Shown here in pieces: positions 42,004 through 49,994 of a stretch of DNA of 64,000 nt. The notes under the pieces were generated by a model. That model was not told the DNA's origin and searched no databases. It saw only the letters and a program-made list of their open reading frames with translations. Positions within the stretch are counted from its first letter, which is position 1, and every line of letters begins with the position of its first letter. The stretch spans positions 186,001-250,000 of the forward strand of contig CAVSLJ010000001.1 in NCBI GenBank assembly GCA_963728875.1. The letters run 5' to 3'. A program made the translations under genes and the position numbers. Source of the DNA: DASUPK01 sp963728875 (GTDB lineage Bacteria; Actinomycetota; Thermoleophilia; Solirubrobacterales; 70-9).

Positions 42004-42654
42004 TCAGTTCGACGTGCAGATCCGCAGGCCGAACCGCTGACCGAACTCATCCGCCTGCGCCTTCAGGCGAGTGATCCTGCGGCAGATCCGCTGCACCAGG
42101 GCGAAGTTCCCCGCGGCCGCCGCCTGGCTTGCTCGCTGGAACAACGCGGATCTCCTGGCCACGTTCGCACGCCACGCGGCGAACAGGGATTGCTGGGCCG
42201 GAGGCTGGCCCAGGACGCTGGTCGCCTCATGGATCCGGGCGTCCTCGTCGGAGTCGAACTGCCACGACGCCGCCGCGGCCCGCGTCTGCGTCCATCGCGC
42301 CGCGAATGCATGCCGTGCGGCGCGTGCCTGCACGGCACGCATGTAGTTCCAGGAGAGAGCGCAGATCCTGTCGACCATCGCGGCGTACTTGTGCCACTCG
42401 GGGGTCATCTGCTTCGCGAACGAGGGCGCCGCGGGGTAGGCGCCCGGGGCCGTCTCGTCGGACGGGTAATCGTCTGACGACAGCTCCTGATCGCTGATCT
42501 GAACGCCGGCGCCTGGCGCCGCGACCGCGAGGGCGGCGTTCGCGGTCGCGAGGTCGAGCCCTGACGCGCTGCTGTGCTCCCAGGGCGCGATCGCCAGCAG
42601 CGGGATCGCAACCAGAAGCGCCGCGACCAATCCCAGGAAGAGTTTCGGAGGCAC
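42004..42654 (-). CDS. Membrane-anchored helical hypothetical protein
   Basis: This protein of 216 aa has an N-terminal transmembrane or uncleaved signal helix (LFLGLVAALLVAIPLLAIAPW), then a disordered stretch (about 30-75) and a helical, Ala/Arg-rich domain with three Cys (RICALSW, QRICRRITRL, LRICTSN). It has no recognised family. Low-confidence functional guess: envelope-associated. It ends 7 nt from the convergent exported-protein gene. Confidence 0.5.
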   Translation of the reverse strand: MPPKLFLGLVAALLVAIPLLAIAPWEHSSASGLDLATANAALAVAAPGAGVQISDQELSSDDYPSDETAPGAYPAAPSFAKQMTPEWHKYAAMVDRICALSWNYMRAVQARAARHAFAARWTQTRAAAASWQFDSDEDARIHEATSVLGQPPAQQSLFAAWRANVARRSALFQRASQAAAAGNFALVQRICRRITRLKAQADEFGQRFGLRICTSN

Positions 42655-42718
42655 GCTGGACGAGTCGGCCCGGCGCCGCGCCGGCTTTAGACGCGGGCGC
42701 GAGCCCAGGACATCTCTT

Positions 42719-42997
42719 CTAGGCGAGCGCCTCGACCTTCTGCGCCAGCTCGAAGTCGTTCTCGGTGATCCCGCCCTGGGAGTGGGTCGAGATCGCCACC
42801 TCGACCTGGCTCCAGGAGATGGCGATGTCGGGGTGGTGGCCCATCTCCTCGGCGGGCCCGACGATCGAGTCGACGAACTCGACCGATCCCTTGAAGTCCC
42901 CGCGATCGAAGCTTTTGACGATGTATTCGCCGCGCTGCCGCCAGCCGTCGAGGCCCTTGAGCCCCTCCTTGATCTGCTCGTCGCTCAGAAGTGCCAT
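42719..42997 (-). CDS. phhB: Pterin-4a-carbinolamine dehydratase
   Basis: This 92-aa enzyme dehydrates 4a-hydroxytetrahydropterin. The motif GHHPDIAISWSQVEVAISTHSQGGITENDF holds the conserved histidines (about residues 55-75), followed by LAQKVEAL. No phenylalanine hydroxylase gene is in view, so it may serve another pterin enzyme or molybdopterin-like metabolism. It is divergent from the periplasmic-binding-type gene with only 9 nt between starts. Confidence 0.85.
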   Translation of the reverse strand: MALLSDEQIKEGLKGLDGWRQRGEYIVKSFDRGDFKGSVEFVDSIVGPAEEMGHHPDIAISWSQVEVAISTHSQGGITENDFELAQKVEALA

Positions 42998-43006
42998 ATT
43001 CGTGGG

Positions 43007-43912
43007 GTGCGAATCGCGAGCCTGGTCCCGTCCGCGACCGAGATGCTATTCGCCCTGGGCCTGGGCGATCAAGTCGTCGCCGTCACCCACGAGTGCGACT
43101 ACCCGCCGGAGGCGGCGGGCAAGCGTCATCTGACCCGCAGCCTCGTTCCCGAGGGGCTTTCGGCGGGTGAGATCGATGCCGAGGTCAGGCGCCTGACCGG
43201 CGAGGGACGCCATCTCTACGAGCTGGACGAGGGGACTCTCGCCGAGCTCGACGTGGATCTGATCGTCACGCAGGCTGTCTGCGAGGTCTGCGCCGTCTCC
43301 TACGACGACGTGATCGCGGTCGCGGAACGGCTGCCCCCCCATCCCCGGGTGATCTCTCTCGATCCCTCCGATCTCGCCGAGGTGCTCGCCGACGTTCCGC
43401 GCCTGGGCGAGGCCGCGGGTGTCGCAGCGAGAGCCGTCGCCCTCCGCGACGATCTCGAGCGACGCCTCGAAGCCGTTCGCCGCGCCGTCGCCGAAGCCAC
43501 CCGGCCCACGGTGCTGGCGCTGGAGTGGCTCGATCCGCCCTTCATCGGCGGCCACTGGGTGCCCGAGATGATCCAGATCGCCGGAGGCGAGGACGTCCTG
43601 GGCGTCGCGGGCGAGAAGTCGCGTACCGCCGAGTGGGACGAGATCGCCGCCTCCGGCGCCGAGGTCGTCGTGGCGATGCCGTGCGGCTGGGACGCGACTC
43701 GAGCGCGTGCCGAGGTCGATTCCCACTCCGCCGAGCTGGCCGCCATCGGTGCCGAGCGGATCTGGACGGTGGACGCCGCGGCCTCCTTCTCCCGGCCCGG
43801 CCCCCGCCTCGTCGAGGGCACCGAGCTGCTCGCCCATCTGCTCCACCCGGATAGGCTTGACGCGCCCGCGGGCGTTCCGTTCGAGCGGGCCGAGGAGGGA
43901 ACATGGGCTTGA
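43007..43912 (+). CDS. Cobalamin-binding-type (BtuF-like) protein without signal
   Basis: This protein of 301 aa has the helical-backbone metal-receptor fold of BtuF: IASLVPSATEMLFALGLGDQVVAVTHECDYPP at the start, VDLIVTQAVCEVCAVS (about 85-100), and PFIGGHWVPEMIQIAGGEDV (about 175-195). There is no signal peptide or lipobox, unlike true ABC receptors, and no permease or ATPase beside it. A CATATT box ends 6 nt before the GTG start. It may bind corrinoid in the cytoplasm; substrate uncertain. Confidence 0.75.
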   Translation: MRIASLVPSATEMLFALGLGDQVVAVTHECDYPPEAAGKRHLTRSLVPEGLSAGEIDAEVRRLTGEGRHLYELDEGTLAELDVDLIVTQAVCEVCAVSYDDVIAVAERLPPHPRVISLDPSDLAEVLADVPRLGEAAGVAARAVALRDDLERRLEAVRRAVAEATRPTVLALEWLDPPFIGGHWVPEMIQIAGGEDVLGVAGEKSRTAEWDEIAASGAEVVVAMPCGWDATRARAEVDSHSAELAAIGAERIWTVDAAASFSRPGPRLVEGTELLAHLLHPDRLDAPAGVPFERAEEGTWA

Positions 43913-44640
43913 ACTGGGCCGAGCACACAGTCGAGATCGAGGCTCCGATCGAGACCTGCTTTGCGGCGATCATCGACTACGAGACGTTCCCCAGGTGGCA
44001 GGGGGCCGTCGTCGACACTGAGGTCCTCGACTGGGACTCGAAGGGACGCGGCAAGCGCGTCCGCCTCTTCATCGACGCCAAGGTCCGCAAGGTCGACTAC
44101 ACGCTCGACTACAGCTATGACGAGCCCGAGCGGATCGAATGGGACTTCGTCGAGGGCAACGGCATCAACGGCGCCGACGGCCACTATCTGTTCGAGGACC
44201 TCGGGAGCGAGCGCACCCGCGCGACCTACAAGCTCGGGCTCGAGGTCGGAATCCCGCTCCCCGGCCCGGTCGCCCGGCGGGCCCACAAGACGACCTTGAA
44301 GGGCTCCGTCGACGATCTGAAGAAGGAGGCCGAGCGCCGCGCCGCCTCCTCCCGCCAGGCCAAGGCGAGCAACGGCGACGCCGCGGAAGCCCGCGAGGCG
44401 AAGCTGGCGGAGAAGGCGGGTGTCAAGCCCTCGGCTCCCCGGCCCGCCGCCCCACCTCCCGCCGAACCCGAGGACTGGACGTCGAATGATGGCTCGACCT
44501 CACTCGTCGAACTGCCAGTCAAGATCGCGGGACACGCGGCCGGCTTCGGCTTCGGGGTGGCTCGCAGGGCGGTGAGCGCCGGCGCAGGAGTCGCCGGGGC
44601 CGTCACTGACAGGTTGCGCCGGCTAGCCGACGACCGCTAA
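43903..44640 (+). CDS. SRPBCC-family protein with Ala/Pro-rich tail
   Basis: This protein of 245 aa has a START/polyketide-cyclase-like domain (residues 1-140): AEHTVEIEAPIETCFAAIIDYETFPRWQGAVVDTEVL, and IEWDFVEGNGINGADGHYLFEDL. A charged linker (about 145-195) and a C-terminal amphipathic or membrane-near segment (AGHAAGFGFGVARRAVSAGAGVAGAV) follow. Relatives bind hydrophobic ligands. It starts inside the previous gene (10-nt overlap) and ends overlapping the rhomboid gene from the other strand. Confidence 0.75.
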   Translation: MGLNWAEHTVEIEAPIETCFAAIIDYETFPRWQGAVVDTEVLDWDSKGRGKRVRLFIDAKVRKVDYTLDYSYDEPERIEWDFVEGNGINGADGHYLFEDLGSERTRATYKLGLEVGIPLPGPVARRAHKTTLKGSVDDLKKEAERRAASSRQAKASNGDAAEAREAKLAEKAGVKPSAPRPAAPPPAEPEDWTSNDGSTSLVELPVKIAGHAAGFGFGVARRAVSAGAGVAGAVTDRLRRLADDR

Positions 44641-45468
44641 CGCCCCGGCGAACGTCGCTGCGAATATCAGCAGGATCCCGACGAGCTCCAGCGTGAATCC
44701 GGGACGGCCGCTCATCCGCCGCTCTACGAAGATCACCAGCAGCGCAGCGACGGTCCCCCCGATCAGGCCGCCGATATGGCCGCCTACCGAGATTCCCGGG
44801 ATCGCGAACGTGAGGAACAGGTTGAGGACGATGAAGATGCCGAACTGCTGTGCGACCTGCTCGACTCCCCGCCCCCGCGCGACCACGATGACGGCCGCCA
44901 TCAGGCCGAAGATCGCGCCCGAGGCACCGACCGTGAGGGTGTTGGGATCGACGATCAACGCGCCCAGCGAGCCCGCGACCAGCGAGACGAAGTAGATGCC
45001 GAGGAACCGAGGCGTGCCGATGCCCGGCTCGAGGATGCTGCCCGCGACGTAGAGGACGTACATGTTGAACAGCAGGTGCAGGAACCCCGCGTGCAGGAAG
45101 CCGCCGCTGATCACGCGCCACCAGTCGCCGTTCGCGATGTCGGGGCCGCGTAGGCCGGCGTCATGGATCACCGATCCGCTGCCGCTGAACTGTCCCGCGC
45201 CGCCGCCGGCCAGCTCGACGAGGAAGACGATGACATTGATCGCGATCAGGGCGATCGTCGCCGGCATCTTCCCGGCGGTGGGGCTGAACGCGCCCTGGCC
45301 GACCCGGACCTTGGTGGTCTGGCTGGCGCACTCGGGGCAGCGCATGCCGACGGGGGTCGAGGTCATGCACTCCGGGCAGATCGGTCTGCCGCAGTTGGAG
45401 CAGGAAACGCCGGTCTCCCGGTTCGGGTGCCGGTAGCACGTCTGGCGTGTCTGGGTGCTCGCCTCCAC
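44623..45468 (-). CDS. Rhomboid-family intramembrane protease with zinc ribbon
   Basis: This protein of 281 aa has an N-terminal B-box-like zinc ribbon (CYRHPNRETGVSCSNCGRPICPECM, with a further RCPEC). Six hydrophobic segments follow. The rhomboid serine lies in VGASGAIFGLMAA (about 172) and the catalytic His in VGGHIGGLIGG (about 230). The usual HxxxN is seen in FLHLLFNMYVLY. I chose the GTG at 45468. It overlaps the SRPBCC gene by 18 nt tail-to-tail. Confidence 0.85.
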   Translation of the reverse strand: MEASTQTRQTCYRHPNRETGVSCSNCGRPICPECMTSTPVGMRCPECASQTTKVRVGQGAFSPTAGKMPATIALIAINVIVFLVELAGGGAGQFSGSGSVIHDAGLRGPDIANGDWWRVISGGFLHAGFLHLLFNMYVLYVAGSILEPGIGTPRFLGIYFVSLVAGSLGALIVDPNTLTVGASGAIFGLMAAVIVVARGRGVEQVAQQFGIFIVLNLFLTFAIPGISVGGHIGGLIGGTVAALLVIFVERRMSGRPGFTLELVGILLIFAATFAGALAVVG

Positions 45469-45506
45469 CGACGCCCAGCGTAGACGAGGGGAATCTCCGG
45501 CCCGGC

Positions 45507-46202
45507 TTACTGAACGGTTGCGCTGAGCAGCACCGGAGGTGTCGGGGTCGTGCGGCCGCGACCGGCCTCCCTGGTCACCATCACCCTCGTCCCGGGGGTG
45601 AGCTCGCCGTCGACCGCGGTCATCGCCCGGCCGGAGTGGTCCGGGACGAAGTTGGAGGAGGGCCGCACGTTCGATCCGTGCGCAACCCACACCTGGTAGA
45701 CCTCGCGCCCGCTGAGCTGGTGGAGGCCGTGCAGGTCGAGCATCGAGGAGACCTCGCCGACGGCGAGCGTGCCGCCGATGCCCTGCTGCGCGACGACCGG
45801 AACCGTTGACTCATCGGTGCCCCCGCCCTCGCCATTGTCCGCGATCACGTACCCGCCCACCGCGGCGATCGCGATGGCAAGTCCGACGGCGATCGCCGGG
45901 CGCATGAACAGCCCACGCCAACCGCGGCGCCGGCCGGGTCGCTGCGACGGTTCCCGATCGGCGGCCGAGCGGGCGACGTCGGCGTGCACCTCGGCCATCA
46001 CTCGCTCGCGCAGCTCAGCGGGCGGCTCGAGCTGCTCGACGGACTCGCCGAGGACCGCGACGGCGGGCGCCAGGGCCTCGAGCTCCCTGGTGCAACGGGC
46101 ACAGCCGGGGGCGTGAGCCTCGACGGCCGCGACCTCGCGCGGGTCGAGCGCCTCCAGCGAGTACGCGACCAGGTCTTCTCTGTCGGGGTGGTCGCCGATC
46201 AC
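45507..46202 (-). CDS. Anti-sigma-K factor RskA-like
   Basis: This membrane anti-sigma factor of 231 aa has an N-terminal zinc-containing anti-sigma domain (EDLVAYSLEALDPREVAAVEAHAPGCARCTRELEAL, His-x3-Cys-x2-Cys layout), one transmembrane helix (about 102-122, AIAVGLAIAIAAVGGYVIA) and an extracellular RskA beta domain with YQVWVAHGSNV. The overlap ATGA with the sigma gene shows they are a pair. It likely sequesters the sigma until regulated proteolysis. Confidence 0.88.
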   Translation of the reverse strand: MIGDHPDREDLVAYSLEALDPREVAAVEAHAPGCARCTRELEALAPAVAVLGESVEQLEPPAELRERVMAEVHADVARSAADREPSQRPGRRRGWRGLFMRPAIAVGLAIAIAAVGGYVIADNGEGGGTDESTVPVVAQQGIGGTLAVGEVSSMLDLHGLHQLSGREVYQVWVAHGSNVRPSSNFVPDHSGRAMTAVDGELTPGTRVMVTREAGRGRTTPTPPVLLSATVQ

Positions 46203-46771
46203 CAGCCCTCCGCCAGAGTCGCCCTGATCTTGTCCATGCCGAGCCGCATCCGACCCTTCACGGTGCCGAGCGGCTCATTCAGCATCTCGGCGATCTCCGA
46301 GTGGCTGAAGCCGCCGTAGTAGGCGAGCTGGATCACCCTTGATTGATCGTCGGGAAGGTCCGTGATCGCACCGCGGACCTCGCGCGCCGTCTCGCGGCGC
46401 AGCGCCTCGGTGTCGGTCATCTCGTCGGCGGGACTGCGCTCGAGCAGCTCCGCCCCGCCGGCTGCGAGCTTCGGCGAGCGGCCGGACTCCTTGCGGAGCA
46501 GGTCGATCGCGCGGTTGCGGACGATCCCGAGAGTCCACGCCCGGACGCTGCCGCGGGCCCGGTCGTAGCGGGCGCCGCTCCGCCAGATCGAGAGGAGCGC
46601 CTCCTGCGTGACGTCCTCAGCCGCCGTGCGGCTGCCGACGATCCGGTAGGCGAGGGAGTAGGCCGCGCCGGCGTGGCGGTCGAAGAACACCTCGAAGGCG
46701 AGAGGGTCCTCGCGCGCGACCAGGGGCATCAGGTCCTCGTCCGCGAGGCGCTGGAGCTCGGCCCGGATCAT
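46199..46771 (-). CDS. ECF sigma factor (SigK-like)
   Basis: This 190-aa extracytoplasmic-function sigma factor has region 2 (about 24-95, FFDRHAGAAYSLAYRIVGSRTAAEDVTQEALLSIW) and region 4 (about 135-185, DDQSRVIQLAYYGGFSHSEIAEMLNEPLGTVKGRMRLGMDKIR). It is coupled to the RskA-like anti-sigma gene. Target promoters cannot be deduced here. The region upstream contains TTGACG towards the DUF4383 gene, which may share control. Confidence 0.92.
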   Translation of the reverse strand: MIRAELQRLADEDLMPLVAREDPLAFEVFFDRHAGAAYSLAYRIVGSRTAAEDVTQEALLSIWRSGARYDRARGSVRAWTLGIVRNRAIDLLRKESGRSPKLAAGGAELLERSPADEMTDTEALRRETAREVRGAITDLPDDQSRVIQLAYYGGFSHSEIAEMLNEPLGTVKGRMRLGMDKIRATLAEGW

Positions 46772-46863
46772 CTCGTCGACTCCCGGTGATCTACTTGACG
46801 GCCTCCCACGAACATGGCTACGAGCACTTCACGCAATCGGATCATGGCTGCAAGGAGGTAGCG

Positions 46864-47304
46864 ATGGAGGAAGCAAGTCCCGCCAGGCTGTACTGCCTGC
46901 TGGTCGGTGGGGTCCTGGTGATCGCCGGGATCATCGGGTTCTTCTACGAGGCGAGCTTCGCCACGGGGGATTCGATCAGAACCGATGACGTCTTCGGCGT
47001 CCTCTCCGTGAACGGCTGGCACAACGTCGTGCACATCGCGATCGGGGCGCTGCTCCTGGTCTGCGCCGGATCGGCCGCGCGGGGAGCGGCGCTCTTCGTG
47101 GGGGTCCTCTACATCGTCCTCTGCGTCCTCGGCTTCATCGCCACCGGGGACGGCGGGATCGCCTTCGTCGCCAAGGACGACGTGCTGATCAAGCTCGTTC
47201 CGGTCAACAACGAGGACAACGTGCTGCACCTGATCCTGGGGATCACCGGGGTGATCGCATACTTCGCGTCGCGCCCGGCGACGCGGGCGGCCGCGACGAC
47301 GTAG
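46864..47304 (+). CDS. DUF4383-family membrane protein
   Basis: This protein of 146 aa has four predicted transmembrane helices: LYCLLVGGVLVIAGIIGFFYE, NGWHNVVHIAIGALLLVCAG, AALFVGVLYIVLCVLGFIAT and NVLHLILGITGVIAYFAS. The NxxHxxxH-type residues (WHNVVHI) and DNVLHL are typical of DUF4383 proteins. A textbook ribosome site, AAGGAGG, lies 5 nt before the ATG. Function is unknown; related proteins are common in actinobacteria. Confidence 0.8.
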   Translation: MEEASPARLYCLLVGGVLVIAGIIGFFYEASFATGDSIRTDDVFGVLSVNGWHNVVHIAIGALLLVCAGSAARGAALFVGVLYIVLCVLGFIATGDGGIAFVAKDDVLIKLVPVNNEDNVLHLILGITGVIAYFASRPATRAAATT

Positions 47305-47305
47305 T

Positions 47306-47668
47306 TCAGTCCCGGCGGTTGCGGACCTGGTCTCGGACCTGATCTGCGATGTCCGAGACCTGGTTCGCCAGCTCCGAGAAGCGCGAGGGCCGCTTGCGCC
47401 GGCGGAGCTCCACGATCACGAGCCCCCCTGCCGCGACGCCGCCGGCGGCGATCGCGGCCGCGGGGCGAACCCAGTTGCGAGGGTCGCGCAGGGAGCGAAG
47501 CTCGGACTCCGAGAGCTCGTCCGCCCAGGCGGAGAGCTCCTCGGCGGCGGCCTCGGTGACCGCGCTCAGGGTCTCCTCCAGCCGGCCCGAGAGGTTCTCC
47601 GGCGGCTCGATCGGGCGCAGCGCCGAGCGCAGGAGGCCCTCGACGTCGCCGGTGTTCTCAGCTGCCAT
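47306..47668 (-). CDS. Small membrane protein paired with ECF sigma
   Basis: This protein of 120 aa has an acidic helical N-terminal half (residues 1-65, GRLEETLSAVTEAAAEELSAW) and a single transmembrane helix (about 69-88, PAAAIAAGGVAAGGLVIVEL), followed by a basic segment. Its start lies 11 nt inside the end of the ECF sigma gene. There is no zinc anti-sigma motif, yet topology and gene order fit a membrane-tethered anti-sigma factor. Confidence 0.55.
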   Translation of the reverse strand: MAAENTGDVEGLLRSALRPIEPPENLSGRLEETLSAVTEAAAEELSAWADELSESELRSLRDPRNWVRPAAAIAAGGVAAGGLVIVELRRRKRPSRFSELANQVSDIADQVRDQVRNRRD

Positions 47669-48224
47669 TGGCGCTCATCTCCTCTTCCAGCTGCTTGATC
47701 GCCCGGTGGATCAGGACCTTCGTCGCTCCGTCGGAACGGCCGAGCGAACGAGCGATCTCGCGGTTGTCCATGCCGAGCGCGAAGCGCATGATCAGGGCGT
47801 CCCGGCGGTCGTCCGGCAGGTGCTGGAGATGCTCCATGACGCTCTTCAGCTCCTCCCGTCCCTCGACGATCTGCTCGGTGCCGTGGGGCGCGGCGATCGG
47901 CTCTGACTCCTCGAGCACGCGCTGCGGGCGGCGGGCCCGGTCGCGGTGGTAGTTGGAGGCGAGGTTGTGCGCGATGCGGATGAGCCAGGGCCGCAGCGGG
48001 CGGCCGTTCGACTCGCGACGGGCGCGCTCGAAGTGTCGGTACGCCTGGAGGAAGGCCTGCTCGGTGACGTCCTCCGCGTCGTGGTGGTTGCCGACGCGGT
48101 AGTAGGAGTAGGAGTAGACGTCGCGCAGGTGGTCGCGATAGAGCTGCTCGAAGGCGCGATCGAGCTCGGCTTTCGACTCCTTCGGCTCGCCGTTGCTGGC
48201 GGCGACCTTCTCCGCATCCGACAC
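47658..48224 (-). CDS. ECF-type sigma factor
   Basis: This protein of 188 aa has sigma region 2 (about 23-95, FEQLYRDHLRDVYSYSYYRVGNHHDAEDVTEQAFLQAY) with PWLIRIAHNLASNYHRDRARR, and region 4 (about 128-180, DDRRDALIMRFALGMDNREIARSLGRSDGATKVLIHRAIKQL). I take GTG 48224 as start, with longer in-frame options upstream. The downstream membrane gene overlaps it and may encode its regulator. Confidence 0.85.
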   Translation of the reverse strand: MSDAEKVAASNGEPKESKAELDRAFEQLYRDHLRDVYSYSYYRVGNHHDAEDVTEQAFLQAYRHFERARRESNGRPLRPWLIRIAHNLASNYHRDRARRPQRVLEESEPIAAPHGTEQIVEGREELKSVMEHLQHLPDDRRDALIMRFALGMDNREIARSLGRSDGATKVLIHRAIKQLEEEMSANGS

Positions 48225-48249
48225 AGAGCAAGCGTACTCGCGCTCGGTC

Positions 48250-49935
48250 TCATGCCGCCCTCCCTCCGACCGCCGGCTCGCGCCTTGCACGCTCGGCCTG
48301 CCTGACCCGAGCCATCCACTCCGCCGGAGAGATCTCCCCGGCGATCAGGCCGGCCAGGCCCTCCAGGGACGAGCAGCTCATCCCGGCCTTGCGGACGGCC
48401 TCGGCGATCAGGGGGACCGAGTCGAGCGCCTCCGACGCCTGGCCGATGATCTCCGGGATCTGCTCGGCGGGGGTGCCGTCGCCGAGCAGCTCGCCGGCGC
48501 GGCGGTTTCGGCTGCCCTCGGCGAGGATCGTCGCGGTCAAATCCCCCACTCCCGCGATCCCGGCGAAGGTCTCGTGCTCCGCGCCGCGGGCGCGCGCGTA
48601 CGCGACGCACTCCCGCCAGACCTGCGCGGTTGCGATTCCGGCGGCGTTCATGCCGTGGGCCTGGGCGGCGGCGCCCGCCAGCGCGGCCGCGTTCTTCGCC
48701 GCGCCGGCGACCTCCACGCCGATCATGTCCTCGGAGCGCTCGCAGACGAGGCCGGCCTCGTCGAAGACGCTGCCGAGCTGGTCGCGGAGGTCCGCGTCGC
48801 GGCTGCCGAGCACCAGGGCCGCCGTGCCCGAGACGGCCTCCTTGGCATGAGCCGGGCCGCCGAGCGAGGCGATGGCGCGGGCGCGGATGCGCTCGGAGAC
48901 GTACTCCGAGGGCAGAGCCGCCATCGGCGCGACCAGCCCCTTGCTGAGCAGCAGTACGGACGCTCGCTGCCCGACCCGGTCGCCGATCGCGCCCACCGCC
49001 TGCGGCAGCGCCGCCGACGGGACGGCGAGGCAGACGAGGTCGATGCCCGCCAGTTCGATGTCCGCCGCCCGCTTCACTGTGAGGGAGTCGGGCAGCTGGA
49101 CGCCCGGCAGGTACTGCTCGTTGGTCCGCGTCTCGCTCATCTCCTCCGCCCGTTCGGGGGTGCGGGTCCCGAGCTGGACCTCGAGACCACCGCGAGCGAG
49201 AAGCACGGCGACCGCCGTCCCCCAGCTTCCGGCCCCGATCACGGCGGCCTTGCGGAGCGGCGGCAGGCCGCCGAGCCACTCCCACTGCAGCTCGATCACC
49301 GGCCAGATCCGGGCGCCGACGGAGTTCGCGAGAGCGGGCGAGGGATCCTCGGTGCGCGGGAACGTGAGGGCTCGGCCGAGCCGGACCTTCACCTTCTTCG
49401 GGCGGATCTTCAAGCCTCTCCGGACCTGCTCGGTGCCGTGCACGGCGACCGGGAGGACGGCGGCGCCGGTCTCGAGCGCCAGGCGGCCGAAGCCGCGCTT
49501 CGGTCGGGCCAGCGACCCGGTCCGGTGCCGCGTCCCCTCGGGAAAGATGCAGATCGCGCCGCTTCGCTCGAGCACCTCGCGCGAGGTGATCAGCGTCTGC
49601 TCGTCGGACTGGCCGCGGCGGACCGGGTAGGCGCCGAGACGGTTGAGGATCCAGCCCTGCCAGCGCTTCTCGAAGAGCTCGACCTTGGCGACGTAATGGA
49701 GTGGCCGCCGCCACGGGAGCGAGGCGCCGATCACGAACGGATCGAGGAAGCTGCGGTGGTTGGCCGCGACGATCAGGGGGCCCTTGACCTTGCCGTGTTC
49801 CCGGCCGATCCGCGAGAGGCGGAAGTAGAGGAGGAAGAAGGGGACGAGGATCAGGCGCGCGAAGAAGTAGAGCGGGCGGTTGACGCCGTGCTCGCGCGTG
49901 AAGCGGTGGTAGCTGAGCAGCCTCTCCTCGTCCAT
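48250..49935 (-). CDS. PlsC-GpsA fusion: acyltransferase and glycerol-3-phosphate dehydrogenase
   Basis: This bifunctional phospholipid-synthesis protein has 561 aa. Residues 1-225 are a 1-acylglycerol-3-phosphate acyltransferase with the HX4D motif NHRSFLD, the FPEGTRHRTG substrate loop and a hydrophobic N-terminal helix. Residues 228-545 are NAD(P)+-dependent G3P dehydrogenase: AAVIGAGSWGTAVAVLLARGG, LLLSKGL, the catalytic Lys in GAAKNAAALAGAA, and GDLTATILAEGSRNRRAG. One polypeptide thus makes sn-glycerol-3-phosphate and acylates its product later in the pathway. Confidence 0.9.
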   Translation of the reverse strand: MDEERLLSYHRFTREHGVNRPLYFFARLILVPFFLLYFRLSRIGREHGKVKGPLIVAANHRSFLDPFVIGASLPWRRPLHYVAKVELFEKRWQGWILNRLGAYPVRRGQSDEQTLITSREVLERSGAICIFPEGTRHRTGSLARPKRGFGRLALETGAAVLPVAVHGTEQVRRGLKIRPKKVKVRLGRALTFPRTEDPSPALANSVGARIWPVIELQWEWLGGLPPLRKAAVIGAGSWGTAVAVLLARGGLEVQLGTRTPERAEEMSETRTNEQYLPGVQLPDSLTVKRAADIELAGIDLVCLAVPSAALPQAVGAIGDRVGQRASVLLLSKGLVAPMAALPSEYVSERIRARAIASLGGPAHAKEAVSGTAALVLGSRDADLRDQLGSVFDEAGLVCERSEDMIGVEVAGAAKNAAALAGAAAQAHGMNAAGIATAQVWRECVAYARARGAEHETFAGIAGVGDLTATILAEGSRNRRAGELLGDGTPAEQIPEIIGQASEALDSVPLIAEAVRKAGMSCSSLEGLAGLIAGEISPAEWMARVRQAERARREPAVGGRAA

Positions 49936-49969
49936 GCCCAGATCGAAACCCCGTCATGGGGGGCAGTTA

Positions 49970-49986
49970 CAGGCGGATCACGCCTG
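49970..49986 (-). terminator. Hairpin after alcohol dehydrogenase gene
   Basis: CAGGCG and CGCCTG form a perfect 6-bp stem with a 5-nt loop, 9 nt after the stop of the iron-type alcohol dehydrogenase gene and upstream of the PlsC-GpsA gene. It may end the former transcript. It lacks a U-tract. Confidence 0.4.
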
Positions 49987-49994
49987 CCCAATGC

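Noticed and set aside
42670..42684. CCGGCG-N3-CGCCGG hairpin between phhB and the upstream-reading membrane gene
   Set aside because: Too short and GC-simple to call a terminator in DNA of this composition; no tract or conserved context.
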